From positions 18,590-82,589 of the forward strand of contig DATJTJ010000161.1 of NCBI GenBank assembly GCA_035503515.1: a DNA stretch of 64,000 nt, given 5' to 3'. The notes beneath the pieces are model-generated. The model was not told where the DNA came from. It was given only the letters and a program-made list of their open reading frames with translations, and did no database searches. Position numbers and translations under genes: made by a program. Positions within the stretch are counted from its first letter, which is position 1. Each line of letters begins with the position of its first letter. Positions 7,598-15,515 of this stretch are shown here, one piece after another. Source of the stretch: DAIDKA01 sp035503515 (GTDB taxonomy: Bacteria > Pseudomonadota > Gammaproteobacteria > Steroidobacterales > Steroidobacteraceae).

Positions 7598-8559
7598 TCC
7601 GAGAGCCCCGGCGCCAGCAGGATGTTGGCCTGGCGGCGCAGCTGGCTCAGGTTCTGCTCCGTCGCGCGGTTCGCGGCCGCCGTGCGGTAGTCCAGGTAGA
7701 CACGGTCGCGCACGGCTGAAAAGTCGGCCACTTTCGGAAACTCGTGCCGCTGCATGACGAGGATGTGCATCCCGTCCCAATCCTGTACCGGATCCGAGAT
7801 CTCCCCGTCATGCAGCGTCATGGCGACCTGGTAGAGCTTGTCGCCCAGGTGCAGTTTCGCCGCAAAGTCCAGTTCCTCACCGTCCGCGGCGCGGCCCGAA
7901 CGCATGAAACCGAAATGTTCCATGACATAGTCGACGGAGGTGCCCGAGCGCAGCTGGTAGACCGCCTCGGTGGCATCGGCCTGGGCTTGGGAAACGGTCT
8001 GATCGGCGTTCTGGTAGCCGCCGATGTGCAGTACCAGGTCCTGCAGGGTCATCGAGCCGGGAGCCGTATAGTTCTGGCGGTGCTGATCGTAGAAGGCGCG
8101 CAGCTCGGCGTCCGTGGGTTCATAGGCCAGCACCGGTGCGGCGACCTGGGTGTTGACGCCGATGGCCATGTTGGTGCGCACTTCGTTGGTGGTCTCTGGC
8201 AGGTCCAGCACCACGGCCCGCTGCACGAGCAGCTCCTCGTTGATCATCTCGCGCAGTATCCGGCTGCGCTCGGCGGGCGAGGTATCGGCGAAGGCCTTGC
8301 CGGTCTCGGTCTCCACCTGCGCGCGGTAGTCGCTGATCAGCAGACCCTTCTGGTTGACGAGCGCGGCATAACCGGGCGGCACGGCCGTCAGCACCCGCGG
8401 CGCCGGGCGAAACAGGCCGATGCTGGCCGCGACCAGTCCTACGACGAGTGCGGATACCGGCAGGAACAGGCTGCGACGGGGCCGGAACAGGAATGCCGTT
8501 GCGATGCGCGCCACGCTGCTGCGCCGCTGCGGCTGGCTTACCTGCGAAATGGAAGCCAT
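7594..8559 (-). CDS. Membrane-anchored parvulin-like (PpiC/SurA-type) peptidyl-prolyl isomerase
   Basis: A 321-residue protein with one N-terminal membrane anchor (about residues 31-50: LFLPVSALVVGLVAASIGLF), a SurA/PpiC-like chaperone region (LVNQKGLLISDYRAQVETET, then SRILREMINEELLVQRAVVL), and a parvulin-like domain near residues 165-285 (QDLVLHIGG ... GEISDPVQDWDGMHILVMQR). It would help fold extracytoplasmic proteins. It lies 12 bp after the diheme cytochrome gene and its stop overlaps the HupE-like start. The parvulin core is divergent, so isomerase activity is not certain. Confidence 0.82.
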   Translation of the reverse strand: MASISQVSQPQRRSSVARIATAFLFRPRRSLFLPVSALVVGLVAASIGLFRPAPRVLTAVPPGYAALVNQKGLLISDYRAQVETETGKAFADTSPAERSRILREMINEELLVQRAVVLDLPETTNEVRTNMAIGVNTQVAAPVLAYEPTDAELRAFYDQHRQNYTAPGSMTLQDLVLHIGGYQNADQTVSQAQADATEAVYQLRSGTSVDYVMEHFGFMRSGRAADGEELDFAAKLHLGDKLYQVAMTLHDGEISDPVQDWDGMHILVMQRHEFPKVADFSAVRDRVYLDYRTAAANRATEQNLSQLRRQANILLAPGLSE

Positions 8560-8571
8560 TGCTGGGAAGCC

Positions 8572-9300
8572 CTATTGTGGGTGCGAGACGGCATACACGT
8601 ACGTTGCCAGGGCGCGGATCTGTTCCAGACTCAAGGTGGCGCGCCAGGCCGGCATGATACGGTGTTCGCCGAAGTAAATGGCCCGGTACAGCGATTGCGG
8701 ATCGCTGCCGCTGTTCCAGGTGTTGCGGGTGAGATCCGGGGCGCCGTAGTCGTTGTTGCCCTTGGCATCAGGTCCGTGGCAGTCGGCGCAGTTTCCCGTG
8801 CCGATGTAGAGAGCGCGGCCTTCATTGGCGCCCTGCACCTCGTAGGGACGGCCATTCAGCTGCAGCAGGTACTGCACGACGCTGCGGATCTGCCCCTCGT
8901 TCAGGATGCCGCGCAGACCATACGAGGGCATGTCGGCTTCGTTGTGCGACTGGTCCTGCCCGGAGCGCACGCCGTACAGCAGCGTGCGTTCGATGTCGTA
9001 GAGGGTGCCGGTGCCGTACAGCCATACCGCATCGGTGAGATTGGGCGCGCCGATTGCGGGGTTGCCGTGCATGTCGGCGCCGTGACAGGCCGCGCAGTGC
9101 TGCGCATACAGCGGCCGCGCCTGCGCAGCCGCGAACCGCAGGAGACCCGAATCGCCCTCGACCATTTCCGGCGAGGCGGCGAGCAGCAGTCGTTCCAGGC
9201 GCGCGGTGTGCAGATGCATGAACCACAGGCTCGCAAGGACGATTCCGACGGCGGCGCACAGCGGCAGCGCCCACTTCCACTTTGTACTCACGCGTTTCAA
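8572..9300 (-). CDS. Membrane-anchored diheme cytochrome c
   Basis: A 242-residue electron carrier with an N-terminal transmembrane anchor (WALPLCAAVGIVLASLWF) and two c-type heme sites, CAACH and CADCH, each followed by the same pattern (HGNPAIGAPNLTD and KGNNDYGAPDLTR). Probable Met ligands are in MPSYG and MPAW. It resembles the soluble part of CcoP, subunit III of cbb3 oxidases, but no oxidase genes are near. The first codon is TTG at 9300; GTG at 9291 is a reasonable alternative and no Shine-Dalgarno favours either. First gene of a leftward operon, back to back with the SPFH/ATPase operon. Confidence 0.88.
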   Translation of the reverse strand: MKRVSTKWKWALPLCAAVGIVLASLWFMHLHTARLERLLLAASPEMVEGDSGLLRFAAAQARPLYAQHCAACHGADMHGNPAIGAPNLTDAVWLYGTGTLYDIERTLLYGVRSGQDQSHNEADMPSYGLRGILNEGQIRSVVQYLLQLNGRPYEVQGANEGRALYIGTGNCADCHGPDAKGNNDYGAPDLTRNTWNSGSDPQSLYRAIYFGEHRIMPAWRATLSLEQIRALATYVYAVSHPQ

Positions 9301-9401
9301 GTGCGTTACTATAGGCTCGACGGCGCGGCAAGCTTAATACAATGGCAATTGCACTCACCATAAGCCCCCGGCTGAAGACCCTGGACCGATAGCGCGCAGC
9401 T
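9301..9401. promoter_or_regulatory. Divergent promoter region between the cytochrome and SPFH operons
   Basis: This 101-bp gap must serve both directions. On the minus strand a TATAGT -10-like box (9313-9308) lies so close to the cytochrome start that the message could be nearly leaderless. On the plus strand TACAAT at 9338-9343 is a possible -10 for the SPFH operon. Neither has a good -35 box, which would fit an activator-dependent or alternative sigma promoter. Assignments are tentative. Confidence 0.35.
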
Positions 9402-11432
9402 ATGGAAACCTCCGCGAAAGATCGGCCGACGGGCGACTCGGTCTACCCCCGGTCGCACCGGCTCGTCCGGCGTCTGCTGCTGGTGTACGCAGTATCGGTC
9501 CTGGCGGTCATCGTGCTGCTGCTGCTGGCGATGCTGCCGCCCGGCATGGGCGGCGCGACGCGGGGCCTGGCCCACGAAGCCGTCGCCGGCGGCTTGGGAG
9601 CGACGGTGCTGGCCGCCCTGCTGCTCTCGCTGACCGGTCTGGCCGCAACCCTGGCGCTGACCCTGGCGCGCTTTCGCTGGGCAGGCGCGCAGGAACAGGG
9701 GCGGCGCGCGCCGGATACCGGGTGGCGCCACGCGCTGAATCATCCGGGGGTCGCGGCCCGCCTCGGGCAGGCCGTCCTGGTACCCGCCGGCGCGATCCTG
9801 ATCTACCTGGCGCTGCGGTTACTGTGGCCGTACGAGTCGGCGCCGGACAATCCGACCCACGCCAATATCCTGGCCGCGTTCGTGTTCGCCCTGACGTTCG
9901 TATCGCTGGTCTGCGAACGCGTCATGGTCGAGTTCCCCGAACCGCAATTACCCGAAGCACCGGCGCTGCGTCGCCTGCTGCTGCTGACCACCGTGCTGCT
10001 GGGCGCCTGCGCCTGTATCGAACTGGGGCGCGGCGTGATGCTGAGCTGGGTGCGCTGGCCGCAGTGGGTCGTCGGCCTGCTGCCGCTGCTGGTGGCACTG
10101 GAGCTGGCTGGCCGGGCACTGGCGCGCCTGTTTCTGCCCGCCCCGGCCGCGAGCAGTGCCCGCGCGGCCACGGACAGCATCCTGGCCAGCGTGGTCACCG
10201 GCGGGCCGCGGGCACCCGGAACACTGCTCAAGACCCACCTCGGGCTGGACTTCACGCGCAGCTGGGCCCTCGCCTTCCTGAGCGCCGCCGTGCTGCCCGC
10301 CTTGCTCGGCACGGCGCTGTTCTGCTGGGCGCTGACCGGCGTGAAGCTGATCGAGCTTGGCCAGCGGGGCATCTATGAGCGCTTCGGTGCGCCGGTGGCG
10401 GTGCTCGGACCGGGGCTGCACGTGCTGCTGCCCTGGCCGCTGGGGCGGTTGCGGCCGGTGGAATTCGGCACGATTCACTCGGTCGCGATCGGCGTGGATG
10501 ACCAGTCGGCGCCCGGTGCTTCGGAACGGGTGAGCGCAGAAGAGGTGCCGCCCCTGAGCCTGAACCGGTTGTGGGAGAGCGCGCACGCCGGACAGGCGAA
10601 CTACCTCGTGCCCAGCGCCGGCTCCGGACAGCAGGGCTTCCAGAGTGTCAGCACGGAAATCAGCGTGCTGTACCGGGTCGGTCTGACCGATGCGGCGGCA
10701 TTGCAGTCGGTGTACCGGGTCGCCGATCCGGAATCCCTGATCCGCGAGGCCGGCAGCCGTATCGTGCTGCGCTATTTCAATTCCCGGACCCTCGTGGCCG
10801 TGCTCGGCGAACGCCGCGATGATGTGGCGGCCTCGCTGCGCGATGCACTGGCGGCAGACCTGGACTCGCATCATGCCGGGGTGGAGGTGGTCTCGGTGCT
10901 GATCGAGGAAATCCATCCGCCCGCGGGTGCGGCGGGCGCCTATCACGCGGTGCAGGCGGCCGAGATCAATGCCAACGCGAGCATTTCGGATGAGCGCGGC
11001 CGCGCCCAGCGCGTGGCCGGCGTTGCCCAGCAGGAAGCCCATCAGCTGACGACGGCGGCAGATGCCGCCGCCATCGAACGCGTCGATGCCGCCAATGCCG
11101 ACGCCTACCGGTTTGCCGCCGAACGTCGGGCGGATGCCGAGGGCGGGCAGTCGTTCCTGTTCGAGCGCAGGGTCGGCAAGCTGGTGGCGGCGCTGGGCCA
11201 GAAGCCCCTCACCCTGCTGGATCATCGCCTGGGTTCGGCCCCGGGCCCGATCATCGATCTGCGCGCGCCGGCCGCCGCCCGTGCCGGCACCGCAGGCGCG
11301 CCGGACCTGGGCACGATGCCGCCGGCGAATGCGACCTCGCCTGCGGCCGCGACCGGCCTGCCGGCAGCCCCGCCGGCGCCCCCGGGCCCGACGGCGCGGC
11401 CGCTGACACCGGATCTTCAAGACGCCTATTGA
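9402..11432 (+). CDS. SPFH-domain protein with multi-helix N-terminus (HflK-like), first of three
   Basis: A 676-residue membrane protein. The first half holds about six hydrophobic helices (for example RLLLVYAVSVLAVIVLLLLA near residue 25 and LPALLGTALFCWALTGV near 300). An SPFH/band-7 domain follows from about residue 310 (LIELGQRGIYERFG, LGPGLHVLLPWPLGRLRPVE), then an Ala/Glu-rich coiled-coil-like stretch (HAVQAAEINANASISDERGR) and a Pro/Ala-rich tail. SPFH proteins form oligomeric cages or microdomains and modulate membrane proteases such as FtsH. The large membrane domain is unusual for HflK. First gene of a coupled SPFH-SPFH-SPFH-ATPase operon. Confidence 0.85.
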   Translation: METSAKDRPTGDSVYPRSHRLVRRLLLVYAVSVLAVIVLLLLAMLPPGMGGATRGLAHEAVAGGLGATVLAALLLSLTGLAATLALTLARFRWAGAQEQGRRAPDTGWRHALNHPGVAARLGQAVLVPAGAILIYLALRLLWPYESAPDNPTHANILAAFVFALTFVSLVCERVMVEFPEPQLPEAPALRRLLLLTTVLLGACACIELGRGVMLSWVRWPQWVVGLLPLLVALELAGRALARLFLPAPAASSARAATDSILASVVTGGPRAPGTLLKTHLGLDFTRSWALAFLSAAVLPALLGTALFCWALTGVKLIELGQRGIYERFGAPVAVLGPGLHVLLPWPLGRLRPVEFGTIHSVAIGVDDQSAPGASERVSAEEVPPLSLNRLWESAHAGQANYLVPSAGSGQQGFQSVSTEISVLYRVGLTDAAALQSVYRVADPESLIREAGSRIVLRYFNSRTLVAVLGERRDDVAASLRDALAADLDSHHAGVEVVSVLIEEIHPPAGAAGAYHAVQAAEINANASISDERGRAQRVAGVAQQEAHQLTTAADAAAIERVDAANADAYRFAAERRADAEGGQSFLFERRVGKLVAALGQKPLTLLDHRLGSAPGPIIDLRAPAAARAGTAGAPDLGTMPPANATSPAAATGLPAAPPAPPGPTARPLTPDLQDAY

Positions 11433-11455
11433 CCGAGAAGAGCGGATCTAAATAC

Positions 11456-12433
11456 ATGTTCTCACACCACGACGATGACGATCACGACGACCATGACCAC
11501 GATCACGAACACGAGTTCGGATCGATGGTGCGCATCGGTGTTGCCGCCCTGATACTCGTCGCGGCGATCGCCGCCGCCTGCATCGTCATGGTGCCGGCGG
11601 GGGAAGCGGGAGTCATCACCCGCTTCGGCAATCCGGTACGGGTCGTGACCGAGCCGGGCCTCGCCTGGAAACTGCCGGCGCCCTTCGAAAGCACCATCCT
11701 GATCGACCTGCGGCTGCGTACCACCTCCACGGGCCTGCAGGACGTGGGCACGCGCGACGGCCTGCGCGTCCTGGTCCAGTCCTACGTCGCCTGGCAGGTA
11801 CCGGATGACCCGCAGCGGGTGCGGCAGTTCCTGAGGTCCGTCCGCAATCAGCCGGACGAGGCGGCCCGCCAGCTGCGCAGTTTCGTGAGCGCGGCGCTGC
11901 ACATCACCTCCAGCGACTTCGACCTCGCGGACCTCGTCAACATCGATTCCGGCAAGGTCCGGCTCGATGTCTTCGAGCGACAGCTGCGCGAACAGGTCGC
12001 ACCGCGCATGCTGGCCGTGTACGGCATTGACATCCGCCAAGTCGGCGTGGAGCGCATGACATTGCCGGATGAGACATTGGCCGCGACCGTGGCCCGCATG
12101 CGCGCGGAGCGTGAGACCGAGGCGGCGAAACGCACGGCCGATGGCCTGCGGCAGGCGGCCGCCATCCGCGCGGATGCGGATCGCGATGCGCGCGAAGTGG
12201 TGGCGCAGGCGCGTGAGCAGGCGGCGCATACCGAGGCCGACGCGCAGCAGGCCGCGGCAAAGATCTATGCGAAGGCCTACCAGAGCGACCCGGGTCTGTA
12301 CACGACGCTGCGCTCGCTGGATGCGCTCACGCAGGTACTGGGCCGCAATTCGAGCCTCATCCTGCGCACCGACGCCGCTCCGTTCCGGGTGCTGGTGGAG
12401 GGTCCCGCCGGTGCGGAGAAGCACGCGCCGTGA
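11456..12433 (+). CDS. SPFH-domain protein (HflC-like) with His/Asp-rich N-terminus
   Basis: A 325-residue single-pass protein. It opens with an acidic histidine cluster (FSHHDDDDHDDHDHDHEHE), a candidate metal-binding tail, then a transmembrane helix (VRIGVAALILVAAIAAACIV), an SPFH domain (GEAGVITRFGNPVRVVTEPG, LAWKLPAPFESTILIDLRLR) and an HflC-like tail (AARQLRSFVSAALHI, MRAERETEAAKRTADG). The ATG at 11456 has AGCGGA upstream; a TTG at 11429 that overlaps the previous stop (TTGA) could add nine residues and cannot be excluded. Probably partners with the SPFH proteins on both sides. Confidence 0.88.
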   Translation: MFSHHDDDDHDDHDHDHEHEFGSMVRIGVAALILVAAIAAACIVMVPAGEAGVITRFGNPVRVVTEPGLAWKLPAPFESTILIDLRLRTTSTGLQDVGTRDGLRVLVQSYVAWQVPDDPQRVRQFLRSVRNQPDEAARQLRSFVSAALHITSSDFDLADLVNIDSGKVRLDVFERQLREQVAPRMLAVYGIDIRQVGVERMTLPDETLAATVARMRAERETEAAKRTADGLRQAAAIRADADRDAREVVAQAREQAAHTEADAQQAAAKIYAKAYQSDPGLYTTLRSLDALTQVLGRNSSLILRTDAAPFRVLVEGPAGAEKHAP

Positions 12434-13524
12434 GCGAGCTGCATCCTGCAGGTGCTGCGCCACCGGCGGGCGATCCGGTGGGTCCGCCGCCGCCACCGCC
12501 ACCGGGACCCATCGCCCAGTCCGTGGCGATCGGCTTTCGCGCCATCTACGTTGCAGGCCTGCTGCTGCTGGTGCTGTGGCTGACCAGCAATGTGCGCGAG
12601 ATTGCCTCCGACAGCCAGGCCGTGGTCATGCGCTTCGGCCGCATCGTGCGTTCGCAGGAAGCGGGTCTTCTCATCGCCTGGCCGCGTCCCATCGAACAGG
12701 TCGAGCTGCTGCCGGGACCGGAGCGGCAGCTGACGCAGGAAATCGTGCCGCTGCCGGCCCCGACCGAGCGCTCGCAGGGGCTGGTCGGTCCCTTCATCGG
12801 CGGCCAGGCGATACCGCAGAATGCAGCCGCCTACCTCACCGGGGACGGCAATCTCGTCCTGCTGAATGCCACGCTGTTCTATCGCATCAGCGATCCGGTC
12901 AGCTATGCACTGTCGCAGGCACATGTGCAGGCGGCCCTGAACCGCCTGTTCCATGCGACCACCGTGCGCGTCACGGCCGCACGCACTCTCAACGACTTCC
13001 TGGTGGTGCAGACGGATGTGCCGGCAGGCGCCCAGGCCGTGGCGGCGCTGCGCGGCGAAGTGCGCAGTTCCCTCATCCAGTCCATGAATGCCCGGCTGCG
13101 TGCGCTCGCAGATGCCGGCGCCTCCCTGGGCGTGGAAGTCGAGCGGATCGACATGACCGCCTGGCTGCCGCCCGAGGCGAAATCCGCGTTCGATGCCGTC
13201 CTGGTGGCGACCCAGGCTGCCGACCGGGGCGTGGCGGTGGCCCGCACCGATGCCGAACATCGTCGCCAGGAGGCCAACCGGCTGCGCGATCAGCTGCTGG
13301 CCGATGCCCAGGCGACGGTGCAGGAGCTGGTCAGTGGCGCCAACGTCAATACCGCGGGCATACTGGCCCTGGAGCATGAGGAGACCCCTCAGACCCGCGG
13401 CAGCCTGTTGCTGCGGGAATATCGCTCGAAGGTCGGAGACATCATGAATCACGTCGGATCGGCGACCGTGGTGGACGCGCAGGGCGGTGCGCGGGTGCTG
13501 CTGCCGGCCAGCCCCGGCAAATGA
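12430..13524 (+). CDS. SPFH-domain protein (HflK-like), third of three
   Basis: A 364-residue protein with a proline-rich cytoplasmic N-terminus (VGPPPPPPPGP), one transmembrane helix (AIYVAGLLLLVLWLTS) and an SPFH domain in which VVMRFGRIVRSQEAGLLIAW and PRPIEQVELLPGPERQLTQE are typical of HflK. A helical C-terminal region follows (AEHRRQEANRLRDQLLADAQ). The GTG start overlaps the preceding stop (GTGA), and its own stop overlaps the ATPase start (ATGA), so these proteins are made in concert. HflK/HflC normally form a two-protein cage around FtsH; here a third homologue exists and no protease gene is adjacent. Confidence 0.87.
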   Translation: MSELHPAGAAPPAGDPVGPPPPPPPGPIAQSVAIGFRAIYVAGLLLLVLWLTSNVREIASDSQAVVMRFGRIVRSQEAGLLIAWPRPIEQVELLPGPERQLTQEIVPLPAPTERSQGLVGPFIGGQAIPQNAAAYLTGDGNLVLLNATLFYRISDPVSYALSQAHVQAALNRLFHATTVRVTAARTLNDFLVVQTDVPAGAQAVAALRGEVRSSLIQSMNARLRALADAGASLGVEVERIDMTAWLPPEAKSAFDAVLVATQAADRGVAVARTDAEHRRQEANRLRDQLLADAQATVQELVSGANVNTAGILALEHEETPQTRGSLLLREYRSKVGDIMNHVGSATVVDAQGGARVLLPASPGK

Positions 13525-15467
13525 GCGGCGCGCATCACCTGCTGACGGCCGCGCCGCCCGCGGGCCAGCCGCTGCTGCTGTTGGAGCGGGCCGAGCGGCT
13601 GCTGCTGGGCCTGCGGCTGACGCTGGCGCTGGCCGCGCTGTGCCTGCTGATCGTCGCCTTCGGCATGCATTGGCTGGTCCCGAGCGAACAGGGTGTCGCG
13701 GAACTGGTGGCCGGCATCGCGGCCGCGCTGGTGGCCGTACCGGTGTTCGTGGAGGCCTGGGCGAGCCTGCGTCGGCCGAGCCTGCATGGCATCACCGACC
13801 GGCTGGTGGCGCTCGCCCTGATCGCGGCCTGGGCCACCGGTGATCTGATGACGGCCGCCCTGCTGCCCATCATCATGACTCTCGGCCATATCCTCGAAGA
13901 GCGCAGCATGCTCGGCTCCCAGGAGGCCGTGCGGGCGCTGAGCCGGCTGACCGAGGTGGACAGCCGCAGGCTGCGGCCCGATGGCACCACGGAGGTGGTC
14001 CCGAGCACCGAACTGCGGGTCGGTGATCGCATCGAGCTGCTGGCCGGCGACCGCGTGCCCGCCGATGGCATCGTGCGCCGAGGGACCTCGAGCCTGGATC
14101 TGGCTTCGCTCACCGGTGAATCGGTACCCGTCGAGGTTCATGAAGGCGATCAGGCGCTGGCCGGCGCCATGAACGTCGATGGCCGCCTGCAGATCGAGCT
14201 GACCCGCGTCGGCCAGGAAAGCACGGTGGGCCGGATCATTGCGCTCATGCGCGAAGCCGAGAACGCCAAGCCGCCCGTGACCCGGCTGCTCGACAAATAT
14301 GCCGGCCAGTACATGGCGCTCGTGCTGCTGGTGGCCGGCGGAACCTGGCTGATCACCGCCAATGTGCCGGCCATGCTGGCGGTCCTGGTCGCCTCCTGCC
14401 CCTGTGCGCTGGTGCTGGCGGCCCCTGCCACGGCGGTCGCGGCGATCGCGGTGGCTGCCCGCCATGGCATCCTCATCAAGGGATCCGGCTTCCTCGAACA
14501 TCTGGCGGACGTGTCGGCCGTGGTATTCGACAAGACCGGCACCCTGACCACCGGCGATCTGCGTCTGGCCGAGGTCCGTCCGCTTTCCGGCATCGACGCC
14601 GGCGAACTGCGGCGACTGGGTGCGGGACTGGGCGCCGCCAGCAACCATCCACTCAGCCGTGCCGCGGCGGCGGCCGTTCCGGCGCCGCAGCGGCTCACGG
14701 TCGAGTCCGCCCGCGAACTGGGCGGTTTCGGCGTAACGGGGCTGATCGGCGGTGAGACCGTGGCCCTGGGTCGCGCCGATCTGTTCGAGCGTCTGGGTGT
14801 CACGGCCCCCGAGCCGCCGGCCCACAACGGCCCGATCGCCGGGGTGAGTCGCAACGGCCGGTTCCTGGGCTGGCTGTTGTTCCAGGACCAGCTGCGCGGC
14901 AGCGCCACGACCGCGGTCGATGACCTCAAGCAACTGGGCATCGAGCACATGGTGCTGCTGACGGGCGATCGCACCGCCGTGGCGCGCCAGGTCGCCGGCG
15001 AAGTCGGGATCCAGGAAGTGTGGGCCGAAATGCTGCCCGAGCAGAAGATGGACCGCGTGATGCACGAGATCAAGCTCGGCCACCGGCCCATGGTCGTCGG
15101 AGACGGCATCAACGATTCACTTGCGCTGCGCGCGGGAGCCGTCGGCGTTGCCATGGGAACCCAGGGCGCCGAAGTCGCCTTCGCCTCAGCGGACCTGGCG
15201 CTGATGACCAATGACCTGCGGCGCCTCGGCACCTGCATCCGGCTCAGCCGCCGCTGCCGACGCACCATCTACGTCAATGTGGCCATCGGCCTGTCATTCA
15301 CGTTCGGTCTGATCGTGCTGTCCGGGGCGGGTCTGCTCGGGCTGGAGGCACCGATCATCGCGGCCCTGCTGCACAACGTCAGTACCTTCATCGGCATCGC
15401 CAATTCCGGCCGGCTGCTGCTGTTCGATGAGACGCTCACGGCCGCGCCCGCCGATACGGCAGCCTGA
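13521..15467 (+). CDS. P1B-type heavy-metal-transporting ATPase without N-terminal metal domain
   Basis: A 648-residue P-type ATPase that should move a soft metal cation across the inner membrane. Seen motifs: TGES at 198-201 (actuator), SCPC with Cys293-Pro-Cys295 in the metal-binding helix, DKTGTLT with phosphorylated Asp337, SNHPLSRA (the P1B His-Pro), LLTGDRTAVA and GDGINDSLALR. There is no N-terminal HMA domain (no GMxCxxC). The last helix region reads LLHNVSTFIGIANSGRLL, so the Asp of Zn/Cd pumps and the MxxSS of Cu pumps are both absent; the metal is not predictable. The start overlaps the third SPFH stop (ATGA). Confidence 0.93.
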   Translation: MSGAHHLLTAAPPAGQPLLLLERAERLLLGLRLTLALAALCLLIVAFGMHWLVPSEQGVAELVAGIAAALVAVPVFVEAWASLRRPSLHGITDRLVALALIAAWATGDLMTAALLPIIMTLGHILEERSMLGSQEAVRALSRLTEVDSRRLRPDGTTEVVPSTELRVGDRIELLAGDRVPADGIVRRGTSSLDLASLTGESVPVEVHEGDQALAGAMNVDGRLQIELTRVGQESTVGRIIALMREAENAKPPVTRLLDKYAGQYMALVLLVAGGTWLITANVPAMLAVLVASCPCALVLAAPATAVAAIAVAARHGILIKGSGFLEHLADVSAVVFDKTGTLTTGDLRLAEVRPLSGIDAGELRRLGAGLGAASNHPLSRAAAAAVPAPQRLTVESARELGGFGVTGLIGGETVALGRADLFERLGVTAPEPPAHNGPIAGVSRNGRFLGWLLFQDQLRGSATTAVDDLKQLGIEHMVLLTGDRTAVARQVAGEVGIQEVWAEMLPEQKMDRVMHEIKLGHRPMVVGDGINDSLALRAGAVGVAMGTQGAEVAFASADLALMTNDLRRLGTCIRLSRRCRRTIYVNVAIGLSFTFGLIVLSGAGLLGLEAPIIAALLHNVSTFIGIANSGRLLLFDETLTAAPADTAA

Positions 15468-15515
15468 TTTGCTCATTGTTCAATAACATACGGAGTCTTT
15501 CTCTAGGAATTTCTG

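Noticed and set aside
8571..9300. Possible cbb3 oxidase subunit III (CcoP)
   Set aside because: The heme spacing is similar, but no CcoN, CcoO or CcoQ genes are present and the protein sits with PpiC and HupE genes instead.
13449..15083. A 544-codon open frame on the minus strand across the P1B ATPase gene
   Set aside because: Its translation is low-complexity (Gln, His, Arg rich) with no domain; it mirrors the GC-rich codon use of the real ATPase, which has every catalytic motif.
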